A stretch of DNA of 64,000 bases from Plecoglossus altivelis (Eukaryota; Chordata; Actinopteri; Osmeriformes; Plecoglossidae). Position 1 is the stretch's first letter. Every line of letters begins with the position of its first letter. Under the pieces are notes generated by a model. It was not told where the DNA came from. It did no database searches and worked only from the letters and a program-made list of their open reading frames with translations. A program made the translations under genes and the position numbers. Below, one piece after another: positions 33,990 to 45,383 of this stretch. Location: positions 2,726,418 through 2,790,417 of the forward strand of contig BROE01000004.1 of NCBI GenBank assembly GCA_036571765.1, given 5' to 3'.

Positions 33990-36900
33990 CGCTCTCTCTC
34001 TCGCTCTCTAGCTCTCTCGCTCTCTCTCTCTTCTTAACAGTTTACCTCCTCCCTCCCAACCAAGGGCACTTCTCCCTCTGTCCCCTCTCTCTCTCCTCTC
34101 TAAGGACATCTTTCTCAGCCTCCTCTTCTTTCTCATCCCTCCATCATTCCTCCTATTGAGACCCTGGGTGACATTTTCCTCATTTTACACTTCATTAATT
34201 CCCGTCTGTCTTTATGGCCATCAAGGAGGCGTGTACACCCTCTCTGTCTCCCGTCTGTCCCCCTCCTCTCACCCCTCTGTCCCCCCTCCTCTCCCCTTTC
34301 TGTCCCTCTCCACTCCCCTCTCTGTCCCCCCTCCTCTCACCCCTCTGTCCCCCCTCCTCTCCCCTCTCTGTCCCCCTCCTCTCCCCTCTCCCCTCTCTGT
34401 CCCCTCTCCGCCTCCCCTCCCCCTGCACTCTCTCTGCCCCTGGGGGTCGGGGGTCACCCCTAATGTGTGTTTCTGTCAATATATCCATATGAGCACAGTC
34501 ATGATGATAAGATGTATTACAGGGGTCTGGGGGAGTTCCTGTGAGGAACAGACAAGAGCTGTGTGTGTGCGTGTGTACTATGTGTGTGTACCGTGTGTGC
34601 GTGTGTATGTGTTTGTGTGTGTGTGTGTACCGTGCGTGTGTGTGTGTACCGTGTGTGTGTGTACCGTGTGTGTGTGTGTGTACGGTGCGCGTGTGTGTGT
34701 GTACCGTGCGTGTGTGTGTGTACCGTGTGTGTGTGTGTGTGTGTGTGCGTGTGTGTACCGTGTGCAGGGCTCCCAGGGTCAGTAGGTCCAGGTCCAGAGG
34801 CCTCTTCAGTTCCGTCACCTGCATGCGCTTCCACAGGCTGCGCTTCTGAAAGTTGTTTAACGACCGCTGCACACAGGAAGCATGAGTTAGATACACACAC
34901 ACACACACACACACACAGACGTACAAACACACACACACAGACAAACACACACACACGTACAGACAAACACAACACACACACAGACAAACACACACACACA
35001 GACACTCACACACACAGACAAACACACACACACACACACACTCACACACAAACACACACACACTCACACAATCATAATTTCTTCAGCATGCTTATGTGTT
35101 TGCTTGTGTGTTTGTTTGTCAAGGAAACAGTGATGCATGTTACTGTCATGCATGTGTCATGTTATAGTCCAGCATGTTATAGTACTGCATGTTACAGTGA
35201 TGTATGTTACGATAAAGCTTGTTACGATGATGCGTGTTATAGTCATGCATGTTATGATGATGCATGTGCCAGTGATGCGTGTTGCAGGGATGTATGTTAT
35301 AGTCATGCATGTTATGATGATACATGTTATAGTGATGCGTGTTGCAGGGATGTATGTTATAGTCATACATGTTATGATGATACATGTTATGATGATGCGT
35401 GTTGCAGTGATGCGTGTTATAGTGATGCGTGTTGCAGTGATGTATGTTATAGTCATGCATGTTATGATGATACATGTTATGATGATACATGTTATGATGA
35501 TGCGTGTTGCAGTGATGCGTGTTATGATGACATCTTGGCTCCAGCCCACCATGTCCAGGTCGCTGTAGTGAAGGTAGTAGATCTGGGCTGTTTCTCTGAA
35601 TGTTGCAGGTTTATGAGGCAGTCTATTGTTCTCCTCTCCTCCCTCCTCCCTCTCCTCTCCTCCCTCCTCCCTCTCCTCTCCTCCCTCCTTCCTCTCCTCT
35701 CCTCCCTCCTCCCTCTCCTGCTCCTCTGCTCTGGAGGTCAGATTGTCCAGCAAAACCATGTCTGTGAAATAAACCGGCTGGCAGGAGAGAAGAGGGGAGA
35801 GAGAAACATCAGTCAATAAAGAGAAAAGAATATTTATAAAGAGAGGAGAAGAGAAGAGAGGAAAGGAGAGGAGAGGAGAGAAGAGATAAGGAGAAGAGAG
35901 GAGAAGAGAGAAGAGAAGAGAGGAGAGGAGAGAGGAGATAAGGAGAAGACAGGAGAGGAGAGGAGATAAGGAGAAGAGAGGAGAAGAGAGGAGAAGAGAA
36001 GAGAGGAAAGGAGAGGAGAGAAGAGATAAGGAGAGGAGAAGAGAGGAGAGGAGAGAAGAGATAAGGAGAAGAGAGGAGAAGAGAGGAAAAGACAGGAGGA
36101 GAGGAGAAGAGAGGAGAAGAGAGGAAAAGACAGGAGGAGAGGAGAAGAGAGGAAAGGAGAGGAGAGAAGAGAGGAGAGGAGAGGAGAAGAGAGGAGAGGA
36201 GAGAAGAGATAAGGAGAAGAGAGGAGAAGAGAGGAAAAGCCAACGTACGTATCGTCTGTCGACGGTGCGTTTGATGTAGACTGTGGTGTCCAGCCTAGGC
36301 ATGGCGGACATGATCACCTCTCCACACGCATCCGCCGTCACCAAGGTGTTCAGCCAATCAGACATGGATATGCTCTGATGGACAGAGACACAGACCATTC
36401 AAAAGAAGGATAGACTAGATGGTAGACAATGAGAGCTCCACATGGTCTAGTGTGAGTACACCCTAGACTCACCCACATGGTCCCTATCCGAGGGATAAGG
36501 AAAAGGGGCTTCCAACCCAGGTAGCTCCCATCAAAGTAGTTCAGACCGTGATTCCCATACCTGTAGGAACAGGAGATACTGAGAACAGGGAGGAGGAAAG
36601 GAGGGGAAGCCAGAGGAGGAGTGAGGAGAGGAGGGGAGGAGGTGAAAGGAGGAGAGAGGAGGGGAGGAGGTGAGAGGAGGGGAGGAGGTGAGAGGAGGAG
36701 AGAGGAGGGGAGGAGGTGAGAGGAGGAGAGAGAAGACTTGAGAGAAGGACTAACGTGGCGTAAGTGTTCTCCTGGGCCAGAAAGACTCCTGGCCAGAGCA
36801 GCGGCCATGACACTTCAGTGGACAGGAAGCGCTTCAAACAGCTGATTGGCTTACAGGTCATCCTCAGGTCCCAGATTTTGAACATCCTGTCATCCCCCGC

Positions 36901-37920
36901 TGTTGCCAGCAGACCACTGGAGAGAGGGAGGGAGGGAGGGAGGGAAGGAGAGAGGGAAGGAGGGAGGGAAGGAAGGAGGGAGAGAGGGAAGGAGGGGGGG
37001 AAGGAAGGAGGGAGAGGGACGGAGGCAGGGAAGGAGGGAGGGAGGGAGTGAGAGAGGGAAGGGAGGGAAGGAGGGAGGGGATGTAGAGAGGCAGAGAATG
37101 AGAGATCTCTCAGAAAAGAGATGGAAGGCCAAATGAAAAAGAGAGGAGAGAAGAGGAGGAAGAGATGAGAGGAAAGGAGGGAGAGAGGAGAAAAGAGGAG
37201 TAAGAGAGTAGAGCGGGGAGGAGAAAAGAGAAGGAAGAGAGATGAAAGGAGAGGTGTGCTGAAGGAGACAGTAGAGAGGAGCAGTCAAGAGGAGGGTGAG
37301 AGTGGTCACATGGAGCTGGAGCCACACGGCCGTTACCTGGAGGCGGGGCAGAAGGAGAGGGCACGGATGGCGTTGTCGTGGGCGAGGAAGGCGTGGCAGG
37401 GCAGCAGGGTGAACGAACAGTCAGGTGATCTCACTCTCAGCAGCACCGAGCGGCTGGACAGATCCCACAACGCCACCATGCCTGCAACACGAACAGTAAG
37501 TCACCGACAGGAACAGGAAGTCACCGACAGGAAGTCATCAACAGGAACAGGAAGTCATTGACAGGAAGTCATCAACAGGAACAGGAAGTCACCAACAGGA
37601 ACAGGAAGTCGACGACAGGAAGCCATCAACAGGAACAGGAAGTCATTGACAGGAAGTCATCAACAGGAACAGGAAGTCACCAACAGGAAGAACCAACCTC
37701 AATATGTTCTGGTGTGTGTGTGTGTTTGTGTGGCGTTCGGGTAGTGTGTCTGAGGCTGTGTGTGTGTGTGTGTGGCATCTCGTACCATCATAGAAGCCAG
37801 CTGCTATCCGGTTATACGGGGCAACAGGAAGCCAGTCCATAGACAGAACCTGGCCACTTCGGTCTTCATGACTGGCTTTGACCGAACCAAGCCTCAACGT
37901 GATCACTGTCTGGGCCTGGG

Positions 37921-37956
<36 letters not shown>

Positions 37957-40900
37957 AAGACACACACACACACACACACACACAGACACACATACAGACA
38001 CACACACACAGACACGCACACACACACACACACACAGACACACACAGACATGCACACACACACACACACACACACGCACACACACACACACACACAGTGT
38101 GAGGGAGAGCGCGGGAGGTGGAGGAGAGAGAAAAGGAGAGGGGGAGGAGGAGAGATATTTGCTTACCTGGTATATCAGTGGTTCTTGGCTCGAGTCTTCT
38201 GTAGGAACAGACATAAAACATGTTTATCAACTCCTGAAGTGTATTGATTGGACGATTAGAAGTCCTTATTACTGAAGACAAGGTATTGGACCACTGTACT
38301 GTAGGCTAATCTATATCACCCTACATCAGCAAACATACACATCTCACTAGAGTCAAGCTGGCATGCAAGAGGAATGTCAAAAAAGGGGGGATGAAAGAAT
38401 CAAAGACAGAATCAAAGACAGAAGGAGAGAGATACAAGGACCTTAAGCTTAACACTAGACCAGATGCTAGGCTCCAGGGTGAGGGAGGGAAGGGGGGAGT
38501 CAGGCTCCGGGGTGAGGGTGGGGGAGGGAGNNNNNNNNNNNNNNNNNNNNNNNNNNNNNNNNNNNNNNNNNNNNNNNNNNNNNNNNNNNNNNNNNNNNNN
38601 NNNNNNNNNNNNNNNNNNNNNNNNNNNNNNNNNNNNNNNNNNNNNNNNNNNNNNNNNNNNNNNNNNNNNNNNNNNNNNNNNNNNNNNNNNNNNNNNNNNN
38701 NNNNNNNNNNNNNNNNNNNNNNNNNNNNNNNNNNNNNNNNNNNNNNNNNNNNNNNNNNNNNNNNNNNNNNNNNNNNNNNNNNNNNNNNNNNNNNNNNNNN
38801 NNNNNNNNNNNNNNNNNNNNNNNNNNNNNNNNNNNNNNNNNNNNNNNNNNNNNNNNNNNNNNNNNNNNNNNNNNNNNNNNNNNNNNNNNNNNNNNNNNNN
38901 NNNNNNNNNNNNNNNNNNNNNNNNNNNNNNNNNNNNNNNNNNNNNNNNNNNNNNNNNNNNNNNNNNNNNNNNNNNNNNNNNNNNNNNNNNNNNNNNNNNN
39001 NNNNNNNNNNNNNNNNNNNNNNNNNNNNNNNNNNNNNNNNNNNNNNNNNNNNNNNNNNNNNNNNNNNNNNNNNNNNNNNNNNNNNNNNNNNNNNNNNNNN
39101 NNNNNNNNNNNNNNNNNNNNNNNNNNNNNNNNNNNNNNNNNNNNNNNNNNNNNNNNNNNNNNNNNNNNNNNNNNNNNNNNNNNNNNNNNNNNNNNNNNNN
39201 NNNNNNNNNNNNNNNNNNNNNNNNNNNNNNNNNNNNNNNNNNNNNNNNNNNNNNNNNNNNNNNNNNNNNNNNNNNNNNNNNNNNNNNNNNNNNNNNNNNN
39301 NNNNNNNNNNNNNNNNNNNNNNNNNNNNNNNNNNNNNNNNNNNNNNNNNNNNNNNNNNNNNNNNNNNNNNNNNNNNNNNNNNNNNNNNNNNNNNNNNNNN
39401 NNNNNNNNNNNNNNNNNNNNNNNNNNNNNNNNNNNNNNNNNNNNNNNNNNNNNNNNNNNNNNNNNNNNCCTCCTCTCCTCTCCTCCCTCCCCCCTCCTCC
39501 TCTCCTCCCTCACTCCCCCCCTCCTCTCCTCCCTCCCCCCCTCCTCTTCTCCCTCCCCTCCCCTCCCTCTCCTCTTCTCCCTCCCCTCCCATCCCACCTC
39601 CTCTCCTCTCCCCTCTACTTCCTCCTCCCCTCCCCAGTTACAGATGTACACACAAGTGCAGGCGTCAGGTGAGAGGATTGGTGAGAGGAGAGACAGGGGA
39701 GAGGAGAGACAGAGCGAGAGGAGAGACAGGGGAGAGGAGAGACAGGGGAGAGGAGAGACAGGGGAGAGGAGAGACAGGGGAGAGGAGAGACAGAGCGAGA
39801 GAGAAAGATGGCGCCCCCCTCTGGCATAGAACGTAACCTGCAGCCTGAGTTATTCACAACACTCACCAGAGACGGTGCTTCTCTAGTGCCAAGTACAGAC
39901 ACTCATGTTAAGTAAATACATGTGATATATACTGAAGTACACAGTAACTATTACTACTGCCTGTGTTGGTGAGATGCAGCTAAATGGATTTCTTATGAAT
40001 ACGTTAGTATATAAACACACCACAGACATGAAGTGAATTCACACTGTTCCTCTCAGAACCTGTTTTCCAAAGGTCTTGGGGGGGAAAATAGTTTTGAAAT
40101 CTTTCCAAACCTGTTTTTCACACAGTGAAAGAGCTGGAGACAACAGAGACGCCTAAACACAGTCATGCAGATCAGAGTATCGTACACGCACACACATGCT
40201 CACACGCACACACACTCACACGCTCACACACTCACGCTCACACACTCACACTCACGCTTACATACACACACGCTCACACACACTCACATGCTCACACACA
40301 CACACACGCTGACACACATGCTCACACACACATGTACGCTCTCTCTCTCACACACACACACGCTTTCTCACACACACAGTTGTACCTGTGGAGGGTGTGA
40401 GGGCGCTGGGGTGAGGCAGACTGTACACAGAGATGTGTCCACTGGAGGTAGCAGCAGCAAGCAGCCCCAGTCTGGGCAGCAGAGGAGACTGGAGGAGAGA
40501 CACAGGTGTGAGAGTGTGTGTGAGTGTGTGTGTGTATGTGAGTGAGTGTGTGTGTGTGTGTGTGTATGTGTGTAGAGTGTGTGTAGAGTGTGTGTGTGAG
40601 AGTGTGAGTGTGTGTGAGTAAGTGTGTGAGTGTGTGTGAGTGAGTGTGTGTGTGTGTGTGAGTGTGTGTTACCTTCCTGGCTGTGCTGGGCAGCTCCCAG
40701 GCCCCAGCAGGGCACCACTTAAGGATCCACACACAGCCCCTGTCCTGAGCCACACCATAGGACAGAGCTGGGGGAGAGGAGGGGCTGTGGAGGGAGGGAG
40801 GGGGGGGAAGGAAGGAGGGGGGGAGGAAGAGGGGGAGGGGAGGGAGAGCTGTTGTAGTCCAGATCTTGATATATACATATTTATATATTCAGTATACACC

Positions 40901-43900
40901 TGTACATACACATAGCACACATATTTCATGTATGTGTACTGGATGTTGTAGTCCAGGACTGTGTGTGTGTTTGTGTGTGTGTTTGTGTGTGTACGTGTGT
41001 GTGTGTACGTGTGAGTGTGCACGTGTGTGTGTACCGGCTGTTGTAGTTTAGACAGCCCAGGTCCCACAGCTGGATGAGGCCAGGCTGGATGTGTGTCTGG
41101 TTGATGCGGTGCTGAGCATCCTGGTCTCCGTGACAGTAGAGGGCAGCATACTGGTGAGCACACGCTCCGTCTGGAGTGGGACACCAGTCCAGGGCCCAGA
41201 CTGGACCCCCCGCGTAGAACAGCATGTCCCAGCGCTCTGGGTGGGGAGCAAGACTCTCAAACCTGGGGGGGTGGGAGGTAGGGAGAGGGGGAGGAAGGAG
41301 GAGGGGGAGGAAGGAGGAGGGGGAGGAAGGGAGAGGGGGAGGCAGGGAGAGAGGGAGGGAGGGAGGCAGGAGGAGGGGGAGGCAGGGAGAGGGGGAGGCA
41401 GGTGGAGGGGGAGGCAGGGAGAGGGGGAGGCAGGAGAAAGGGGAAGAAAAGATAATTCCCTTCAGAACCAAAGGATGCAGGTTCCAGCCATTCATTGCAG
41501 TAGATAACAGTGTTGTTTTGATAGTGTAGGTGTGAGACCTGTTAAGACTGCGAAGGGGGGCATCATCTTTGATGCCCTCTCTGGACACCCTGAAGGCTGG
41601 AGACTTCTGTTGTCTGGGCAGGTAGCGCTCACGCTCCCTGACACACACACATAACACACACACATGCACACACACGCACACACACATGCACACACACATA
41701 GCACACATGCACACACAAGCACACACATGCACACATAACACACACACATGCACACACAAGCACACACACATGCACACATGCACACACACATAGCACACAT
41801 GCACACACAAGCACACACACATGCACACACGCACACATAGCACACACGCACACATAGCACACATGCATACATGCACACACACATGCACACACATGCACAC
41901 ACCTTAGTTAACACACACTTTACATAAATGACTTCCTGAAACATGAATACACACACTTGAGTTCAAAGCAGCTGATGTCATCGCTGTCCCATTGGCACAC
42001 AAACAAGACACACCCACTAAACAGGAACTGGACTTTGATTGGAAAACGATTCCTGGTCAGAGCAGGAAACATCTTTCATCAAGTGTGATGATGTTTACCT
42101 TTCTGGGAGGACCGGCCAGTCATTCTCAGATGGAATCCACTCAGGAAACACCCACGAAGAAGAGTGTTGATCACGACTGCAAAAGAGTAACCCGTTTGCA
42201 TTAGACTGGTTTCACACCACACCGCCCCCTACTGGCCACACACCAGAGATTCACCCTGAGTTCAGATGGGAGGGGTTGGGTGGGACAGGGAGTCTGGTAC
42301 TCACTATTTCTTGGTCATCTTGTTGGCATCCCACACCACTTTCATCAGGCAGTTAGGAAGTCCATTGGGAGCTTTGCCTTGTAAATTCAAGGATTTCTTC
42401 AGTAATATAAAACACAGACAACAGGGTGTTAAAATGAGGCCATGGTTGTCTGTTCCAGACACAGTCTGCTGTAGTCTACATCACGTGGAAGAGATGAGAG
42501 GGTCAAAGAAGCTTCTACAGGACACACAGGTGTCCACGGTCACTAAACCATCCTGCCACAGAACAGCCATGAGGATGGAAGTGGATGTTGCTTAGTGCTT
42601 ATAGCAGATCATCCTGTGTACCTTGCTTTGCATAAAGGATAAACCAACACATTATTGTAAGGAGGACGAAGAATATTGAGAGGTATCTCGTACTCACCTG
42701 TGTCTTGTTTGGGGATTTGGCTGGTTTAGATAACTTGTACTCACCTGTGTCTTGTTTGGGGATTTGGCTGGTTTAGATTTGAGTTCCAGACGTTCTGGTA
42801 CTCCTTCATCTTCACTCTCCTCCTCTTGCTCCTCCTCCTCCTCCATGCCCAGCGGGACAAAGTCTTCATCCTCCACAGTGCTGTCGCAATCGGACGCAGG
42901 GGCTCCCTTCCTCTTCCTCTTCTTCCTGCCGCTCACAGCTGCCTGCCTGGGTTTCTGCTTGGGGGCGGGGCTAGGGGCGGGGCTGGGGGCGGGGCTGGAG
43001 GCGGGGCTGTCATCCGAACCAGGCTCACTCAAGACCTCTTTGGCCAAGTTTTGAAGGTACTTCAAAGCTCTGCAGGGTAAAACCATGTCATCAAACATGA
43101 CTGTTTGTTACTTATTGTGTGATCTTAAACTCTAGTCGCTAGCATGGTCATAAGGCGTAGCTGTCAGCAGATTGCAATGTCACAGGACCTAGCTGTTAGC
43201 TGCTAAAAATGTCACAGGACCTAGCTATTAGCTGCTAAAAATGTCACAGAATCTAGCTATTTGCTGCTAAAAATGTTACAGGACCTAGCTATTAGCATGG
43301 CCACAGGACCTAGCTATTAGCATGGCCACAGGACCTAGCTGTTAGCATGGCCACAGGACCTAGCTGTTAGCATGGTAATAAGACCTAGCTATTAGCTTCT
43401 TAGCATGCCACTGGACCTAGCTGTTAGCATGGCCCTAGCCGCTAGCTGCTACGTACGCTTTAGCTGCCCCCCTCCGTGGCCGGCCCCCAGGTGTGACGTC
43501 TGGCTCAGCCGGGGAGACGTCCTGGCGAGCGGCCGCAGGCCTGCTCTTACTCTGAGGCTTCTTCTTCTCTGGTTTCTCTTCTTCTTCTTCTGGTGATGCT
43601 GATGCCTTGGAGGTCTTCTTCTGGCTCGCAGGAGATTTTTTCACAGGAGTTTTTCTCTTAGCAGGAGTAGATCTTGCGCGTGCTGTTCTCCTACATTTCT
43701 TTGGAATCTCTTCCTCCTCTTCCTCCTCCTCTTCCTTCTCCTCCGCTTCACCATTGACACCTTTATCCATCTTGCTGGCTTTCCTCTTCACAGCATATTT
43801 CTTTCCCAAGTCTTCCTCTGGACACTTTTTGGCAGGGGTTCTCTTTGGGGTCTTTGGCGTGGAGCTCTTTCTGGCAGGCGTGACTGAGGAGGACTCAGGA

Positions 43901-44312
43901 TCTGAGACTTGGAGCTTTAGCGGTTTCCTCCGCTGGCGTCCTGCAGAGCTGGGGGTTGTTACCTGGGCCACACCTGACACACCACAGGACAAAAGAGGGG
44001 CCGCTTTTTAATCAGCATCATGGAAATTTATCACCACATTTGGATAAGACACTTTCTATAGGCATTAATTGTATGTTGATTTGGATTAAAGCGTCTTTAA
44101 ACTCAATTAAATGTATAACATAACGTTAATTTGAAAAGTTGATGAAGGAAAAAGTGCTTTAATCTTATTCCCGTTGTCTTGATGCACTCACGGTTCTCGG
44201 TGTCGTCTGCCTCTTCACCGGTGAAGCGAGAGGCAGCATCCCGTATAACTCCGTCAGTCTCTTCCTCCACCTCGCTAAGCTGCTCCGCCAACTTCTGACC
44301 CTCTTCCGCCAT
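33365..44312 (-). CDS. gtf3c2: General transcription factor 3C polypeptide 2 (TFIIIC110; 18 coding exons, 967 aa)
   Basis: Exons, 5' to 3' on minus: 44312-44192, 43973-43457, 43069-42745, 42396-42305, 42176-42099, 41637-41539, 41262-41035, 40784-40673, 40488-40386, 38198-38167, 37915-37786, 37481-37337, 36916-36755, 36560-36473, 36374-36249, 35777-35550, 34866-34759, 33574-33365. They sum to 2904 bases with all phases matching; human is 911 aa. The N-terminal third is basic/acidic and disordered, with Lys-rich TPARK/TPAKK motifs and an AT-hook-like GGRPRRG. The C-terminal half is a WD40 propeller (GPVWALDWCP, GFYDGMVALWDL, ATAGDDRMFKIWDLR, LSGGQAGLVRAH). TFIIIC binds A/B boxes of tRNA genes and recruits TFIIIB for Pol III. 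The acceptor at 40784 was preferred over 40767 because it restores frame. The assembly gap lies in intron 9 and hides no exon. ATG at 44312. Confidence 0.93.
33958..34440. repeat. (CT)n and CCCCTCTCTGTCCCCC tracts
   Basis: CT microsatellite at 33958-34035 and a 15-17-bp CCTCTGTCCCCCCTCCTCTC minisatellite at 34245-34440, in the last gtf3c2 intron. Confidence 0.85.
34563..34758 (-). repeat. TACCGTG(TG)n repeat next to gtf3c2 donor
   Basis: At least seven copies of GTGTACCGTGTG or GTGTACCGTGCG. On the minus strand this is the exon end CACACG plus donor GTACAC of the exon 34759-34866. Only six exon bases are shared, so derivation from the exon is less certain than at the other donors. Confidence 0.65.
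34893..35070. repeat. (AC)n microsatellite with ACAGACAAACAC
   Basis: AC-rich repeat in gtf3c2 intron 16, close to the acceptor of exon 34759-34866. Confidence 0.9.
35130..35530. repeat. 15-bp GTTATGATGATGCGT minisatellite
   Basis: About 26 units of ATGCATGTTATAGTG with TGCAGTGATGCGTGT variants, in gtf3c2 intron 16. Confidence 0.9.
35632..35725 (-). repeat. In-frame 21-bp coding repeat (EEREEGG) in gtf3c2
   Basis: Four tandem copies of a 21-bp unit inside exon 35550-35777 encode EEREEGG repeats between LDNLTSRAEEQ and ENNRLPHKPATF. Human GTF3C2 has no such acidic insert at this position as far as I recall. Confidence 0.75.
35783..36238. repeat. GAGAAGAGAGGA polypurine tract
   Basis: About 455 bases of AGGAGAAGAGAGGAAAGGAG in gtf3c2 intron 15. 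Confidence 0.9.
36588..37250. repeat. GGA-rich tracts flanking gtf3c2 exon 36755-36916
   Basis: GAGGAGGGGAGGAGGTGA units at 36588-36738; GGAGGGAGGGAAGGA from 36917, fading to about 37250. Confidence 0.85.
37490..37690. repeat. 15-bp GGAAGTCACCAACAG minisatellite
   Basis: About 13 units mixing GGAAGTCACCAACAG and GAACAGGAAGTCATTGACAG, immediately upstream (minus sense) of exon 37337-37481. Confidence 0.85.
37919..38098. repeat. (AC)n/ACAGACAC microsatellite
   Basis: AC-rich array adjoining the acceptor of exon 37786-37915. Confidence 0.9.
38531..39468. other. Assembly gap (938 N)
   Basis: Run of N in gtf3c2 intron 9. The left flank is G/A-rich and the right flank is C/T-rich on the same strand. 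Confidence 1.
39469..39805. repeat. CT-rich tract then 17-bp GAGAGGAGAGACAGGGG minisatellite
   Basis: CCTCCTCTCCTCCCTCCCCC at 39469-39628, then seven GAGAGGAGAGACAGGGG units at 39672-39803, in gtf3c2 intron 9. Confidence 0.85.
40185..40670. repeat. AC and TG/GAG microsatellites flanking a gtf3c2 exon
   Basis: ACGCTCACAC repeats at 40185-40378 and GTGTGTGAGTG at 40505-40670 lie on either side of exon 40386-40488. Confidence 0.9.
40785..41034. repeat. GGA-rich and TG-rich intron 7 of gtf3c2
   Basis: GGAGGGAGGGGGGGAAGG near 40787-40850, then unique sequence, then TGTGTACG(TG)n up to the donor at 41034. Confidence 0.7.
41265..41440. repeat. GGAGGGGGAGGCAGGGAGAG minisatellite
   Basis: Polypurine 17-21-bp units in gtf3c2 intron 6. 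Confidence 0.85.
41641..41902. repeat. AC/ATGC-rich microsatellite
   Basis: CACACATGCACACACAAGCA units in gtf3c2 intron 5, starting 4 bases from the acceptor of exon 41539-41637. Confidence 0.9.
42222..42238. promoter_or_regulatory. CTCF-like motif
   Basis: CCGCCCCCTACTGGCCA is close to the CTCF core. It lies in gtf3c2 intron 4. Motif match only. Confidence 0.3.
42690..42778 (-). repeat. 47-bp tandem duplication of a gtf3c2 exon end and donor
   Basis: The last 33 coding bases of exon 42745-43069 (encoding KPAKSPNKTQ) and its CAG|GTGAGTAC donor are repeated with a 47-bp period. Copies are 42690-42731 and 42737-42778 and are identical over about 42 bases. Confidence 0.92.
43140..43440. repeat. 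~28-bp CACAGGACCTAGCTATTAGC minisatellite
   Basis: About ten imperfect copies alternating TAGCTGCTAAAAATGT and TAGCATGGC, in gtf3c2 intron 2. Confidence 0.85.
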
Positions 44313-45377
44313 CACTTCTCGGTGCTCCGTCTCTCACTAGTCACTCAGTAATCACTACGACGGCTGGACGACATTGGCCGCACTGTCCTACGGAAAAGGC
44401 AGAGACATTAATGGACAGATCGTTGTATTACAGACGTGTGGTTGTAGGTCAGTGGTTAACGCTTTTGATTACAGAGAACGAGGTTGTTGGTTCAAATTCA
44501 CCTGAACCGGTTTGGATGTCCTGACATTTCAACACTCACTCGTTGCCCGTCTTGACTTGAGTAAAACTAAGTAATATGATGTTAGATAGTTATACTTTGT
44601 GTAGAGATAACTGATTGATGCACTCCTAGAGTTCTGCTATTCAACGAAATTTGCTGGACAATCCCACCGGGAGGAAATACTTTCTATGATAACTAGCTCC
44701 GGTTGGTTTGCGCCGTTAACAAGCTGTCAAAACACGTTGAAAGTACAGCTTGGTCATTGCTTTAGCAATACTATCATACCAGCTAACTGCTAGCTGTAAG
44801 CTAGCAAGACATATGGAGTTTACCGTAGTCTTTAGCATCCAGTAGGTATTTGTGATCATAATAAAAGATATAAATGAACTACCTCAAAGGATAGCTACTG
44901 TGATACAATGTTACATGTAGTGGAAATATCACCCATTTCGTCTTGGTCTCCGGTGGCAAACGGTTATGGACCTCGTTCTTCAAACAGGCGAGCTAGCGTT
45001 CCTGACCAACGCGGTATCGAATCCCATTCCATGCATTCAAATGTTTGCAGTACATTAAGTTCAACACCGCAAGTTACCGAATAGACACTCACCGGTTGAT
45101 CAACAATCGTTCAATCGTCGTTCAACTAACTCCCGGTAGCAAGAATTGTATCTCTTCCTCAATATAATTTCATCTGACTTTACTTGCCATAGCCTTGGAT
45201 GGAAACCGCCATCTGTAACGTGACCAGAGAAAACGATGGAAGCCACTGTCGCCCCCTCCTGTCAGAGAGTAGGAACTGCATCCGTGTGGAGGGGGGATAT
45301 ATATTTCGGCCAGGAGGGGTGCTGTTTCACACGGTACAGAAAAACAAGATGGCAAATTGAAGTTCAAAATGATGATG
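44313..45377. other. gtf3c2 upstream region, up to the znf512 3' end
   Basis: About 1.07 kb between the gtf3c2 start codon and the end of znf512, which lies in tandem upstream. It should hold the gtf3c2 promoter and leader, and contains one SINE fragment (44445-44520). No coding exon seen. Confidence 0.45.
44445..44520 (+). mobile_element. tRNA-derived SINE fragment
   Basis: A-box-like TAGGTCAGTGGTTAACGC and B-box GGTTCAAATTC at tRNA spacing, in the gtf3c2 upstream region. Confidence 0.55.
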
Positions 45378-45383
45378 TTTATT
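45378..45383 (-). terminator. Candidate poly(A) signal of znf512
   Basis: TTTATT on + (AATAAA on minus), about 1.2 kb beyond the znf512 stop codon. The intervening AT-rich DNA would be 3'UTR. Confidence 0.4.

Noticed and set aside
37909..37915. Alternative acceptor for the gtf3c2 exon at 37786 (start at 37909)
   Set aside because: Both are in frame, but the start at 37915 gives IYQAQTVITL, which aligns better with the human protein.
38321..39836. Open frames across the N gap
   Set aside because: Frame is artificial because N codons cannot be stops.
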